From Tumebacillus permanentifrigoris (GTDB taxonomy: Bacteria; Bacillota; Bacilli; Tumebacillales; Tumebacillaceae), in contig NZ_QGGL01000014.1 in NCBI RefSeq assembly GCF_003148565.1, forward strand, positions 1-64,000: a stretch of 64,000 bases of DNA. Direction: 5' to 3'. The notes beneath the pieces were generated by a model that worked only from the letters and a program-made list of their open reading frames with translations, was not told the origin of the DNA and ran no database searches. The translations under genes were made by a program, and so were the position numbers. This document shows, in pieces, positions 37,236-46,235 of the stretch. Numbering within the stretch: position 1 is the stretch's first letter; each line of letters starts with the position of its first letter.

Positions 37236-37269
37236 AAAAAGCCCTCGCGCTTCCAGCAAGGGCTTTTTT
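37236..37269 (+). terminator. terminator of the diguanylate cyclase gene
   Basis: AAAAAGCCCT / AGGGCTTTTTT with a 13-nt loop. Confidence 0.8.
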
Positions 37270-37344
37270 CTGTGCATGGGGGCGAGGCAACGGCTCCATA
37301 CTAGTACCTAGAGTCTGTAACGGTACGGAAGGAGAGGAGGCCCC

Positions 37345-38034
37345 ATGTTGCTGGATGAAAGTCTCGGAATGTTGTTGCTGCGCGTCATCTTGTTCTACTT
37401 CGTGATCCTCACGTCGATGCGCTTGATGGGCAAGCGAGAGATTGGGGCGCTGTCGGTCTTCGACCTCGTCGTCTCCGTGATGATCGCTGAAGTGTCGGCG
37501 ATGTCGTTAGAGAGTCCCGATATGCCGATCATGCGCGGGATCGTGATCACCGCGTTGTTGGTTTGCTTGCAAATTTTAGTCTCGTGGCTGACGTTGAAGT
37601 CGGTCACGCTCCGCTATCTGATCGATGGGAAGCCTACGATGTTGATCGCCAACGGCAAGATTCGCGATGATGAGATGCGCCGCACTCGGTACAGCATGAG
37701 CGACCTGATGACCCAGTTGCGGGAGAAGGACGTCGCGTCGGTCAATGATGTGGAATTCGCGATCCTCGAGACCACCGGGAAACTCAGCGTGTTCCCGAAA
37801 GCCGAGAAACGCCCTGTCACCCCGGAGGACTTGGGGCTAAAAGTCACCCGCACAGGACTGCCGTTGCCGCTGATCGTGGACGGTGTTGTCATGGATGGGA
37901 ACTTGGAGAAGATCGGACAAACCCGCTTTTGGTTGAAAAACGAACTGCAGCAGTACGGGCATAGCGAGTTCAAAAAAATCTTTTACTGCTCGATCGACAA
38001 CCAAGGGGAGCTTTTTATCGATCTAAAAGAATAA
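37345..38034 (+). CDS. DUF421 (YetF-like) membrane protein
   Basis: 229 residues. Three membrane helices (about 7-75) with SMRLMGKREIGALSVFDLV are followed by a cytosolic domain with LRYLIDGKPTMLIANGKI and REKDVASVNDVEFAILE. This is the YetF/DUF421 architecture of Bacillus, several of which accompany spores or germination; the function is not settled. GGAAGGAGAGGAGG precedes the ATG. Single gene, converging with the flippase gene. Confidence 0.85.
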   Translation: MLLDESLGMLLLRVILFYFVILTSMRLMGKREIGALSVFDLVVSVMIAEVSAMSLESPDMPIMRGIVITALLVCLQILVSWLTLKSVTLRYLIDGKPTMLIANGKIRDDEMRRTRYSMSDLMTQLREKDVASVNDVEFAILETTGKLSVFPKAEKRPVTPEDLGLKVTRTGLPLPLIVDGVVMDGNLEKIGQTRFWLKNELQQYGHSEFKKIFYCSIDNQGELFIDLKE

Positions 38035-38044
38035 AGCCCTACAT

Positions 38045-39631
38045 CTATCGCACAAAAGGAACGAAGCGCAGGACGCCTGCCAGCACGGGACCGATCCTAG
38101 GAATTCGCCGCACAGAATGCAACGTGACGATGCGCAGCAGGTTCAAAATGAAGAAATACAGCGCGAACCCCGCGACCGTACACAGCGAGACCACCCAGGC
38201 GTCGGGGATCTGGGGCATCATGTGTTGCAGTTGCATCATCCCGGCGCACATGATCACCGTCGTGCAGATGATTTTCGCCGTCTCCGGCAAATTCAGGTAG
38301 AAGCCCAAGTGCCGGGAGACGGAGATAAAGTGCAAGACCGTGACCAGCGATGCCGAGATCACGACCGACCAAGCTACCCCGTAGATGCCATACTCCGGCT
38401 TGGCGACGAGGTAATAGATCACCCCGAGTTTGACTGCGCTGCCGATGATCGAGTTGAACATCGCTTCGCCAGCGCGGTTCATGCCTTGCAAGATGCCGGC
38501 CAGCGGTGCTTGCAAATAAAGCAGGAAGCCAGCCGGTGCCATCACCGCGAGAATTGGGCCGACCGCACGGTCGTTAAAGACGGCGTGGCCGAGCTCGTTG
38601 GCGAACAAAGTCAGAATTGCTGAAGTCGGGAAGCCGATCAGCGCGGTCATGCGGAACGCTTGGTAGAGGCGGCGTTGCACGAGTTTGTGCTCCTTGGCGG
38701 CGACCGCTTCAGAGATCGCCGGAACCAGCGTGGTTTGCAACGACCACGTGAAGACGGTCGGCAACAGCAGCAAGGAGATCGCCATACCCGAGAATCGTCC
38801 ATACAATGCCGTCGCCGTCGCGGCGGTGACACCAGTGGCGACGAGACAGCGCGTGACGAGAATCGGCTCGATCGCGTAGGTGACGGAACTGACGAGGCGA
38901 GAGAGCGTGACCGGGATCGCGATCTCCAACAGCGAGCGCAACATTTGGGGGAACGGCTCCTGCGCTTTTTTGATCTCAAGCTGTTGGAACCGACGTAGCG
39001 GGTACTTTTTGTAATACGTGTACACGAGGTAGAACAGGCCGATCAGTTCGCCTGCGACCATCCCGACCATCGCACCTGCTGCGGCGTATTGCATGCCGTA
39101 GGGCAACATGTAGCTGGCGAACAGCAACACGGTGACGATCCGTGCCGACTGTTCGAGGATGGAGGCGATCGCGTTCGGAGACATGTTCTGCAGACCTTGG
39201 AAGTAGCCGCGCAGGATCGAGGAGATCGCGATGATGATGATGATCGGAATCATCGCCAGCAGGGTCTGATAGGCGCGCGGATCGGTCAGGACGTGTGTGG
39301 TCAACCACGGGGCGAGCACGAGCATCAGGACGCTGGCCACGACAGATAACAACAGCACCGTCGTCATCGAGACGGTTACGACTCGGCGCACCCGGCGGTA
39401 GTCTTCCTCGACCAGCGCCTCCGCGATCAGTTTGGAGATGGCAACCGGGAGTCCGGCGGTGGTGATCGTGATGACGAACATCAGGATCGGGAATACAGTT
39501 TGAAACAATCCAATGCCCTCGGCTCCGATCATCCGTGACAGGAATATCTTATAAACGAAGCCCAAGACACGGGTGACGAGACTGGCCGCGACGAGAATCA
39601 CTGCGCCTTTTAAAAAGGATTGTTTGCTCAC
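38045..39631 (-). CDS. SpoVB-like polysaccharide (MOP) flippase
   Basis: 528 residues with about 14 hydrophobic segments. The N-terminus FLKGAVILVAASLVTRVLGF and EGIGLFQ are typical of the SpoVB/MurJ-like branch of the MOP exporters. SpoVB is needed for spore cortex synthesis in Bacillus, probably flipping a lipid-linked wall precursor. The GTG at 39631 follows AAAGGGGAG; an ATG 108 nt upstream has no site. Position next to comN and secD/secF copies the Bacillus order. No clear terminator before the convergent DUF421 gene. Confidence 0.82.
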   Translation of the reverse strand: MSKQSFLKGAVILVAASLVTRVLGFVYKIFLSRMIGAEGIGLFQTVFPILMFVITITTAGLPVAISKLIAEALVEEDYRRVRRVVTVSMTTVLLLSVVASVLMLVLAPWLTTHVLTDPRAYQTLLAMIPIIIIIAISSILRGYFQGLQNMSPNAIASILEQSARIVTVLLFASYMLPYGMQYAAAGAMVGMVAGELIGLFYLVYTYYKKYPLRRFQQLEIKKAQEPFPQMLRSLLEIAIPVTLSRLVSSVTYAIEPILVTRCLVATGVTAATATALYGRFSGMAISLLLLPTVFTWSLQTTLVPAISEAVAAKEHKLVQRRLYQAFRMTALIGFPTSAILTLFANELGHAVFNDRAVGPILAVMAPAGFLLYLQAPLAGILQGMNRAGEAMFNSIIGSAVKLGVIYYLVAKPEYGIYGVAWSVVISASLVTVLHFISVSRHLGFYLNLPETAKIICTTVIMCAGMMQLQHMMPQIPDAWVVSLCTVAGFALYFFILNLLRIVTLHSVRRIPRIGPVLAGVLRFVPFVR

Positions 39632-39809
39632 AATGCGGTTCTCCCCTTTCTCCGTGACAGATGTTTCCTGTCCCATATCTATGCGGGACGGGCAAGGGTT
39701 AGTCCGGTTTTGCATCAGCGATCTGTCAAATATCGACAAGTCTAGCAGGAGAAATCATAGGGAGCCGCGAATTGAGCGTGTACGAGTAAGAATCGGAAGG
39801 CGGGGAGTC

Positions 39810-40160
39810 ATGATGAGCGAAGCGCAACATCCGGAGCAAGAACACCCAGAGGCAGAGGCGATCGAAGCGGTCGAGCCGGAACGGAATGCCCTGAACTCAG
39901 AGCAACGCTTGACGGAGGCGATTGAACAGGTTTGCACCAGCAAAGCCGAGGAGTTTCATCTGCTCGGCTACGAACAGGTGACAGGTGCGGAGGTCTGGGA
40001 ATGCGTCTCGCAAAAGTACAAGATGATCCCGCCGCTACACCGTGTGATCAACGACGTGCTCACCTTGAAAACCAATGTCTTCATGAACTGGTTGCTGATT
40101 CGCGCCTACAAACAGCCCGATGCAGACGACATGCCCCCGCCGCCTAAGCGACATTTCTAG
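39810..40160 (+). CDS. comN: ComN-like post-transcriptional regulator
   Basis: 116 residues. An acidic N-terminal tail (about 35 residues) precedes the ComN core (RVINDVLTLKTNVFMNWLL near 75-95). Bacillus ComN (YrzD) controls comER-comE mRNA localisation and translation. Two ATGs in tandem (39810 and 39813) follow GGCGGGGAG. Location between spoVB and secD agrees with Bacillus. Confidence 0.78.
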   Translation: MMSEAQHPEQEHPEAEAIEAVEPERNALNSEQRLTEAIEQVCTSKAEEFHLLGYEQVTGAEVWECVSQKYKMIPPLHRVINDVLTLKTNVFMNWLLIRAYKQPDADDMPPPPKRHF

Positions 40161-40167
40161 CACGCAT

Positions 40168-40232
40168 AACGCCCCCTGCTCTGAGAGATACTACGCGAGT
40201 AAATCTCATACAGCGAATGGGGGCGTTTTTTT
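40168..40232 (+). terminator. terminator after comN
   Basis: ACGCCCCC pairs with GGGGGCG ahead of seven Ts; an inner hairpin forms in the long loop. The T run abuts the next start codon. Confidence 0.55.
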
Positions 40233-40233
40233 C

Positions 40234-40917
40234 ATGACGACAACCGCAGTGAAAAAACGAATCACCCTGGCCGAGATCAAAGACCTGCCGCAAGTGTATC
40301 AGTACATTGTATCGGCCGATTTGCACTTAAAAGCGATGGGATTTACAGAACACGGGTTTCGCCATGTGACGGTGGTGCGCGAACGAGCGGAGATGGTGAT
40401 GCAAAAACTCGGGTATTCCAAGCGTGAACAGGAACTCGCGTGCATCGCAGGATACATCCACGACATCGGGAACATCACGGGCCGTCACGACCACGGCAAA
40501 GCAGGCGCGATCATCTGCCTGCGCATCCTCGAAGACCTCGGCATGGACTACGACGAGGTCGCGACGATTGTCGGGGCTGTCGGGAACCACGAGGAGCAGT
40601 ATGGTGAAGCGGTCAACATCGTCGCGGCTGCCTTGATCCTCGCGGACAAGTCGGACGTGCATCGCTCGCGGGTACGACGCCGCGACGTGTCTACGTTTGA
40701 CGTCCATGACCGCGTGAATTACTCGGCCACCTGCTCGAATTTGGATGTCGATGCAGCGAACCGCTTGATCACGCTGGAACTTACGATCGACACCGAGGTG
40801 TCGTCGGTCATGGAGTATTTTGAGATCTTCATGGAGCGCATGCTGATGTGCCAGCGTGCGGCCAAGATGCTCAAAATGGAATTTGCAATGAAGATCAACG
40901 GGGCCAAGATTTTGTAA
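40234..40917 (+). CDS. HD-domain phosphohydrolase
   Basis: 227 residues. HD superfamily motifs: the H of GFRHVTVV, the HD pair of YIHDIGNITGRHDHGKAG, and a later Asp in ALILADKSDV. Such proteins hydrolyse phosphate esters or nucleotides; the substrate is unknown. The ATG lies directly behind the T run of the preceding terminator with GGGGGCG 8 nt upstream, so expression may depend on readthrough. Its own terminator overlaps the stop. Confidence 0.75.
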   Translation: MTTTAVKKRITLAEIKDLPQVYQYIVSADLHLKAMGFTEHGFRHVTVVRERAEMVMQKLGYSKREQELACIAGYIHDIGNITGRHDHGKAGAIICLRILEDLGMDYDEVATIVGAVGNHEEQYGEAVNIVAAALILADKSDVHRSRVRRRDVSTFDVHDRVNYSATCSNLDVDAANRLITLELTIDTEVSSVMEYFEIFMERMLMCQRAAKMLKMEFAMKINGAKIL

Positions 40918-40930
40918 GGCCCCCTTTTTT
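40900..40930 (+). terminator. terminator overlapping the end of the HD gene
   Basis: GGGGCC / GGCCCC plus TTTTTT; the stop codon is in the loop. Confidence 0.65.
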
Positions 40931-41008
40931 ATGCCAACGGGTTCTCAATTGACCATTTAATAGAGTTGACGATATACTAAGAACATTGAATTTGCGAGGA
41001 GGATTGTC

Positions 41009-42268
41009 ATGAAGGTGAGCCGATTTCTAGCCTTCTTGATGATCGTTGCCGTATTTTTTGCGCTCGCCATCCCATCGTACTCGAAGATTTGGAATGGTAT
41101 CACGCTAGGCCTCGATCTCAAGGGTGGCTTTGACGTCTTGTATCAAGTGAAAGACGCTGGTGATGACAAGGTAACACAGGAAGGCATGATTGCTGTCAAA
41201 AACGCGATTGAACGTCGCGTTGACCAATCGGGGATCGCCGAGCCGGTGATCCAAATTGAGGAAGGCAACCGCATTCGCGTTCAGATCGCAGGTCTTTTCT
41301 CCCAAGAAGAAGCGAAAAAGATGCTGGTTCAATCTGCGAAGCTGGAATTTAAAGCGCCGGATGGTACCGTATTGGCTACCGGCAAGGATATCAAATCCAA
41401 TGCGAAATATGTGTTGGATCAACAAACCAACCAAGCGCAAGTCTCGATTGAGTTCAAAGACGCCAAGCTGTTCCAAACGATCACCGAGAAATACGTTGGA
41501 CAGAACGTGGCCATCTACTTGGACGAGAAACTGTTGCAAAACCCAGTGATCAACCAACCGATCTACGGTGGTTCTGCTGTGATCAACGGGCAAAAGGACG
41601 CCGACGAAGCGAAAAAACTGGCAAACTACCTGAACGCAGGGGCGCTGCCGTATCCACTGGATGAGCTGTCCTCATTCTCTGTGTCGCCGACATTGGGCGC
41701 AGAAGCACTGGACATGACCCTGTATGCAGGGGTAATCGCCTTTGTCTTGATCTTGGTCTTCATGGTCGTCTACTACCGTCTGCCGGGGCTGATCGCGATG
41801 ATCGCCTTGCTGATGTATGCGTTCCTGCTGTTCGCGGTGGTTCGCTATATGCACATCACACTGACCTTGCCAGGCCTCGCAGCTCTGGTGTTGGGGATCG
41901 GGATGGCCGTTGACGTGAACATCATCGCCACCGAACGGATCAAGGACGAATTCCGTGCGGGCAAATCGCTGCTGTCCGCTGTGATCATGGGGCAGAAGCG
42001 CTCGATGCCGACGATCATCGATGCCAACGTCACCTCGATCATCGCGGGTTTCTTGATGTACTGGTTCGGCACAGGGGCGATCAAGAGTTTCGCCGTGGCG
42101 CACATCATCTCGGTCCTCGCGACCTTCATCACCGCCGTGTTGATCTCGCGCCTGATGCTGCAACTGCTCGTGCGCTCGAACGTGATTCGCAACACGTGGT
42201 GGTATGGTGCGCCGCGCTCGATTGCTACATCGGGTGTCGTGCGTCGCAAGGGAGGGGATAAGAAATGA
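41009..42268 (+). CDS. secD: protein translocase subunit SecD
   Basis: 419 residues. Membrane helix 1 at about 7-24, then the outer P1 domain (GLDLKGGFDVLYQV, AIERRVDQSGIAEPVIQ), then five helices from about 235 with GIGMAVDVNIIATERIKDE, the proton-path Asp motif. SecDF uses proton flow to help proteins finish export. Bacillus subtilis has a fused SecDF; here the two are separate genes overlapping by 4 nt. Confidence 0.95.
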   Translation: MKVSRFLAFLMIVAVFFALAIPSYSKIWNGITLGLDLKGGFDVLYQVKDAGDDKVTQEGMIAVKNAIERRVDQSGIAEPVIQIEEGNRIRVQIAGLFSQEEAKKMLVQSAKLEFKAPDGTVLATGKDIKSNAKYVLDQQTNQAQVSIEFKDAKLFQTITEKYVGQNVAIYLDEKLLQNPVINQPIYGGSAVINGQKDADEAKKLANYLNAGALPYPLDELSSFSVSPTLGAEALDMTLYAGVIAFVLILVFMVVYYRLPGLIAMIALLMYAFLLFAVVRYMHITLTLPGLAALVLGIGMAVDVNIIATERIKDEFRAGKSLLSAVIMGQKRSMPTIIDANVTSIIAGFLMYWFGTGAIKSFAVAHIISVLATFITAVLISRLMLQLLVRSNVIRNTWWYGAPRSIATSGVVRRKGGDKK

Positions 42269-43152
42269 AGTTCGAAATCGTAAGAAACCGGAAATGGTAC
42301 TTCATCATCTCCCTCCTGATCGCGGTCGTCGGGATCGCGATCATGCTAACTCGTGGTCTGAACTTAGGCACCGACTTTGAGGCGGGTTCCCGCGTGCAGT
42401 TCACCGTCGGGCATGCCTTTGTCGGGGATGACATCGCCAAGGAATTCAACGACAAGTTCACGACCTTCAAGGTCGCGCAAGTTCAAGGCATCGAGGATAC
42501 CGGTGTCGTCGTTCGAATCGACAAAAAGTTCTCTGCCGAAGAAGAAGCACAAGTAAAAGCCTTCCTCGATGAGAAGTATCCGAATGCCAATGCACAGATC
42601 TCCTCGGTCGACCCGGTCGTTGCCCGCGAATTGGCGCAAAAGGCGATCTACGCGATCCTCTACGCATCGATTGGGATCATCCTGTACATGGCGATCCGTT
42701 TCGAGTATCGCTTCGCGATCTCGGGTGTCATCTCGGTCCTGCAGGTCGTGCTCGTGGTCATCTCGATTTTCGCCCTGTTGCAACTGGAGATCGACATCAA
42801 CTTCATCGCGGCGATCCTGACGATCGTCGGGTATTCGATTCACGATACGATCGTCATCTTCGACCGGATTCGTGACAACCTGAAACACACCAAGATCAAG
42901 ACCACCGCCGATCTTGAGACGATGGTCAACGACTCGATCTGGCAGACGATGGCGCGTTCGATCAACACCGTCTTGACCGTTGTGTTCTCCGCAGGATGTT
43001 TGTACATCCTCGGCGGCACTCCAATCAAGCACTTCGCACTCGCGCTGCTCATCGGTCTGGTCACCGGTGCCTACTCCTCGATTTTCATCGCCTCCCAACT
43101 TTGGGTATCGTGGAAGTCTCGCGAGTTGAAAAAACCGAAAACCGCAGCCTAA
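42265..43152 (+). CDS. secF: protein translocase subunit SecF
   Basis: 295 residues with one N-terminal helix, a small outer domain (LNLGTDFEAGSRVQF) and five helices. GYSIHDTIVIFDRIRDN is the SecF signature with the conserved Asp. It pairs with SecD in the export motor. Starts by ATGA overlap with secD and ends at a strong terminator. Confidence 0.95.
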   Translation: MKFEIVRNRKWYFIISLLIAVVGIAIMLTRGLNLGTDFEAGSRVQFTVGHAFVGDDIAKEFNDKFTTFKVAQVQGIEDTGVVVRIDKKFSAEEEAQVKAFLDEKYPNANAQISSVDPVVARELAQKAIYAILYASIGIILYMAIRFEYRFAISGVISVLQVVLVVISIFALLQLEIDINFIAAILTIVGYSIHDTIVIFDRIRDNLKHTKIKTTADLETMVNDSIWQTMARSINTVLTVVFSAGCLYILGGTPIKHFALALLIGLVTGAYSSIFIASQLWVSWKSRELKKPKTAA

Positions 43153-43167
43153 AACGCGCTGTCTTGT

Positions 43168-43203
43168 AAAAAAACCGCCGGGTGCATAACCCGGCGGTTT
43201 TTT
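43168..43203 (+). terminator. terminator of secD-secF
   Basis: AACCGCCGGGT / ACCCGGCGGTT with A and T runs. Confidence 0.93.
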
Positions 43204-43282
43204 CCCTGTTGTTGCTCCTGAACCTGTCAAGAAGTATAATGAAATTATTCTATTGTTTTTATCGTAGAGAGGATTTTCTGAT

Positions 43283-45664
43283 ATGCAAAAACCCAAGCGT
43301 TGGGTCGTCCTCGAAGCTGATGATAGGCAAGTTCATGCTTTGGCGGAAGAGTTGGGTGTTTCGCCCATTCTGGCCCGCCTGTTGTGGCGTAGAGGCTTAT
43401 GTACGGTGGAAGATGCTCAGCGTTTTCTGTACCCTGGACGGGACGGCTTTTCCGACCCGTATCTGATGCGCGATATGGACAAGGCGGTCGCGCGGATTCG
43501 TTCCGCCATCGACCGCAAGGAACGGATGATGATCTACGGTGACTATGACGCGGACGGAGCAACGTCTACCGCGCTGCTGTTTCTCGCCCTGCGCGAGATC
43601 GGCGCTGATGTGGAGACGTACATCCCCGACCGCTTCTCTGAAGGCTATGGTTTGAATGGACCTGCCATCCAACAGGCGAAGGAACGCGGATTCGACCTCG
43701 TGATCACCGTCGACAACGGGATCAGTGCAGTCGAGGAAGTGCGGTTGGCTCGGGAGATCGGGCTTGATCTGATCGTCACAGACCACCACACGCCGCCGGA
43801 GATCCTGCCGGATGCCTACGCGATCCTCAACCCGAAGCAACCGGGGTGCAACTACCCGGAAAAAATGCTCGCCGGCGTCGGCGTCGCATGGAAGCTCGTA
43901 CAAGCCTTGTATGAGCGTCTGCCAGAGGAATTTCTCGATCTGGCGGCGATTGGCACCGTGGCGGACTTGGCTCCGCTGCAAGGTGAGAACCGCTTGATCA
44001 CCCTGTTTGGCTTGGAAGCGATGAACGCCGTGCCGCGTCCTGGTGTGCGGGCTCTGATCGAAGTGGCCGGTTTGCAGGACAAGCAAGTCACGGCGGGACA
44101 CATCGGCTTTTCGTTTGGCCCGCGCATCAATGCCAGCGGCCGGTTGGATTCGGCAACATACGCGGTCGAACTGCTTACCACCACCGACACCGAAAAAGCC
44201 AAGGAATTGGCGGAGTTCTTGGATGCGCGCAACCGTGAGCGTCAAGAGATTGGGGAAGGGATCTTCGAACAGGCGGTCGCGCTTGTCGAGGCACACCCTG
44301 AGTGGTTGGAAGGTCGCGTGCTGGTCGTGCCCTCCTCCGGTTGGAACGAAGGCGTTATCGGCATCGTGGCATCGCGGCTCGTCGAGCGCTACTACCGCCC
44401 GACGCTGATGATCGCACTCAACGGAGAAGGCAGCGGCAAGTCGTCTGCCCGCAGCATCCACGGATTCGACCTCTACGCGGCGCTCACGAAGTGCGCCGAC
44501 CTGCTCGGACACTACGGAGGGCACAAGATGGCGGCAGGCTTCTCGATTGCCGAGGAGCGCATCGACGAACTGCGGCGTAGGATGAATGACATCGCCCAAG
44601 AAGCGCTGACCGATGAATTGATGCAACCGAAGATCGACGTCGACATGGTGCTCGATCTTGGCGAGGTCAACCTGCAACTGGTCGAGCAGATGGAACGCCT
44701 CGCGCCGTATGGCTTTGGCAATCCGAGCCCGCGCTTTTCCTTTGAAGGGCTGCAACTCGAACAGACGCGCGTCGTGGGCAAGGACGCCACACACTTGCAG
44801 ATGCGTGTGAAACGTGCCAACCAAACGCTCGATTGCATCGCGTTTCGCCGCAGCGAAGACCAGCCCGCCCTCGAACGGTTGGCGAGCATCGACATCGTCG
44901 GCGAACTCGCAATCAACGAGTGGAAGGGCCGACGCAACCTACAGGTCCTGTTAGGAGACTGGCGAGCGAACGCTGTGCAGTGCTTCGACAAGCGCGGCTG
45001 TGGGGACAAAGCGGTCTGGTTAGAAACGCGCAAGGAACCGTTGACCGTGTTGTTTTTCCAAGAACCTAATCTGCGCGAGATCGAAAAGCGTTTGTTCGGG
45101 TATCCTTGGAATGAAGACAAGTACCGTCTGGTGCTCGTCGATGCTACAGGTCGTTGGGAACGGGTGGCAGGCGGTGACAGGCCGACCGACCACGTCGTGC
45201 TCTACGATCTTCCACAGACGGTGGCGCAGGTAGAAGCCGCGCTGGCAGAGCTTCAGCCCGCTCAGAAATTATACGTGATCCACGGGGAGGCAGATGAGCA
45301 ATACTGCCGCCACGCCGAGGTGAACTGGCTGCCAGAGCGCAATGCGTTCACGTATGCCTATCGCCTGCTCCAAAAGCAAGAGACGTTGAGCTACGAACAG
45401 ATGCTCCAAGAGATGCGTCCCTTGACACAGGAGGGGGTCGAGACGATCCTCGCGGTGTTTACCGAATTGGAATTTGCGTTGCAAGAAGGCAACCAGTATG
45501 CTAAGAATAGTAGCGCGACACGCCGGGAACTGTCGGAAGCTCCGACTTACCAACAACAGGCACAGCGCTTCCAGCATTTAAAGCAAGTGCGGGAGAAACT
45601 GCTGGTCGCGTCTCACGATACACTTCGAGAATGGCTTGTCACACTACTGTTGAGACAAGCGTAG
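43283..45664 (+). CDS. recJ: single-stranded-DNA exonuclease RecJ
   Basis: 793 residues. The DHH phosphoesterase core has MIYGDYDADGATST (about 84) and VTDHHTPPE (about 167); the DHHA1 part has GHYGGHKMAAGFSI (about 411). An OB-like domain follows, then the extra C-terminal region common in Bacilli. RecJ degrades ssDNA 5'->3' in recombination and mismatch repair. Fifteen nt upstream of apt, as in Bacillus recJ-apt-relA-dtd. Confidence 0.94.
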   Translation: MQKPKRWVVLEADDRQVHALAEELGVSPILARLLWRRGLCTVEDAQRFLYPGRDGFSDPYLMRDMDKAVARIRSAIDRKERMMIYGDYDADGATSTALLFLALREIGADVETYIPDRFSEGYGLNGPAIQQAKERGFDLVITVDNGISAVEEVRLAREIGLDLIVTDHHTPPEILPDAYAILNPKQPGCNYPEKMLAGVGVAWKLVQALYERLPEEFLDLAAIGTVADLAPLQGENRLITLFGLEAMNAVPRPGVRALIEVAGLQDKQVTAGHIGFSFGPRINASGRLDSATYAVELLTTTDTEKAKELAEFLDARNRERQEIGEGIFEQAVALVEAHPEWLEGRVLVVPSSGWNEGVIGIVASRLVERYYRPTLMIALNGEGSGKSSARSIHGFDLYAALTKCADLLGHYGGHKMAAGFSIAEERIDELRRRMNDIAQEALTDELMQPKIDVDMVLDLGEVNLQLVEQMERLAPYGFGNPSPRFSFEGLQLEQTRVVGKDATHLQMRVKRANQTLDCIAFRRSEDQPALERLASIDIVGELAINEWKGRRNLQVLLGDWRANAVQCFDKRGCGDKAVWLETRKEPLTVLFFQEPNLREIEKRLFGYPWNEDKYRLVLVDATGRWERVAGGDRPTDHVVLYDLPQTVAQVEAALAELQPAQKLYVIHGEADEQYCRHAEVNWLPERNAFTYAYRLLQKQETLSYEQMLQEMRPLTQEGVETILAVFTELEFALQEGNQYAKNSSATRRELSEAPTYQQQAQRFQHLKQVREKLLVASHDTLREWLVTLLLRQA

Positions 45665-45679
45665 GAGGATCTTACACTC

Positions 45680-46192
45680 ATGAATTTCAAAGAAAAAATT
45701 CGCGTCATCCCCGATTTCCCGTCCCCGGGGATTCGCTTCAAAGACATCACCACGCTGCTCAAGGACGGACCGGCTTTCCATGCAGCGATCGCAGAGTTCA
45801 CCAAGTTTGCCGAGGAACGCAAGGCTGATCTGATCGCAGGCCCGGAATCCCGTGGCTTCGTGTTGGCAGCTCCGATGGCATTCGCGATGCAAAAAGGGTT
45901 CATCCCGGTGCGCAAACCGGGCAAACTCCCACACGAAACCATCTCCGTGGACTACTCGCTCGAATACGGCAAGGACTCTTTGGAAATCCACACCGACGCG
46001 ATCCAACCGGGTCAGCGCGTCATCATCGCCGACGACCTGCTCGCGACAGGGGGGACGATCGGCTCCACGATTCAGCTCGTCGAGAAACTCGGCGGTATCG
46101 TCGTCGGGGTCTGCTTCCTGACAGAGCTGACTTATCTCAACGGTCGGGAGAAGCTTCAGGGGTATGATGTCTTCTCACTCATCCAGTACTGA
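45680..46192 (+). CDS. apt: adenine phosphoribosyltransferase
   Basis: 170 residues. Salvages adenine to AMP using PRPP. The N-terminus [34 protein letters not shown] and the PRPP loop [13 protein letters not shown] are diagnostic. AGGAGG precedes the ATG. Same operon as recJ and relA. Confidence 0.95.
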   Translation: MNFKEKIRVIPDFPSPGIRFKDITTLLKDGPAFHAAIAEFTKFAEERKADLIAGPESRGFVLAAPMAFAMQKGFIPVRKPGKLPHETISVDYSLEYGKDSLEIHTDAIQPGQRVIIADDLLATGGTIGSTIQLVEKLGGIVVGVCFLTELTYLNGREKLQGYDVFSLIQY

Positions 46193-46235
46193 TCGACCGG
46201 AAACGTGCGGCACCCCGGAACCGGAGGCGGTAGAG

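Noticed and set aside
35409-37277. Minus-strand frame of 622 codons opposite the diguanylate cyclase
   Set aside because: Shadow of the real gene; low-complexity His/Asp/Arg content and no recognisable motif.
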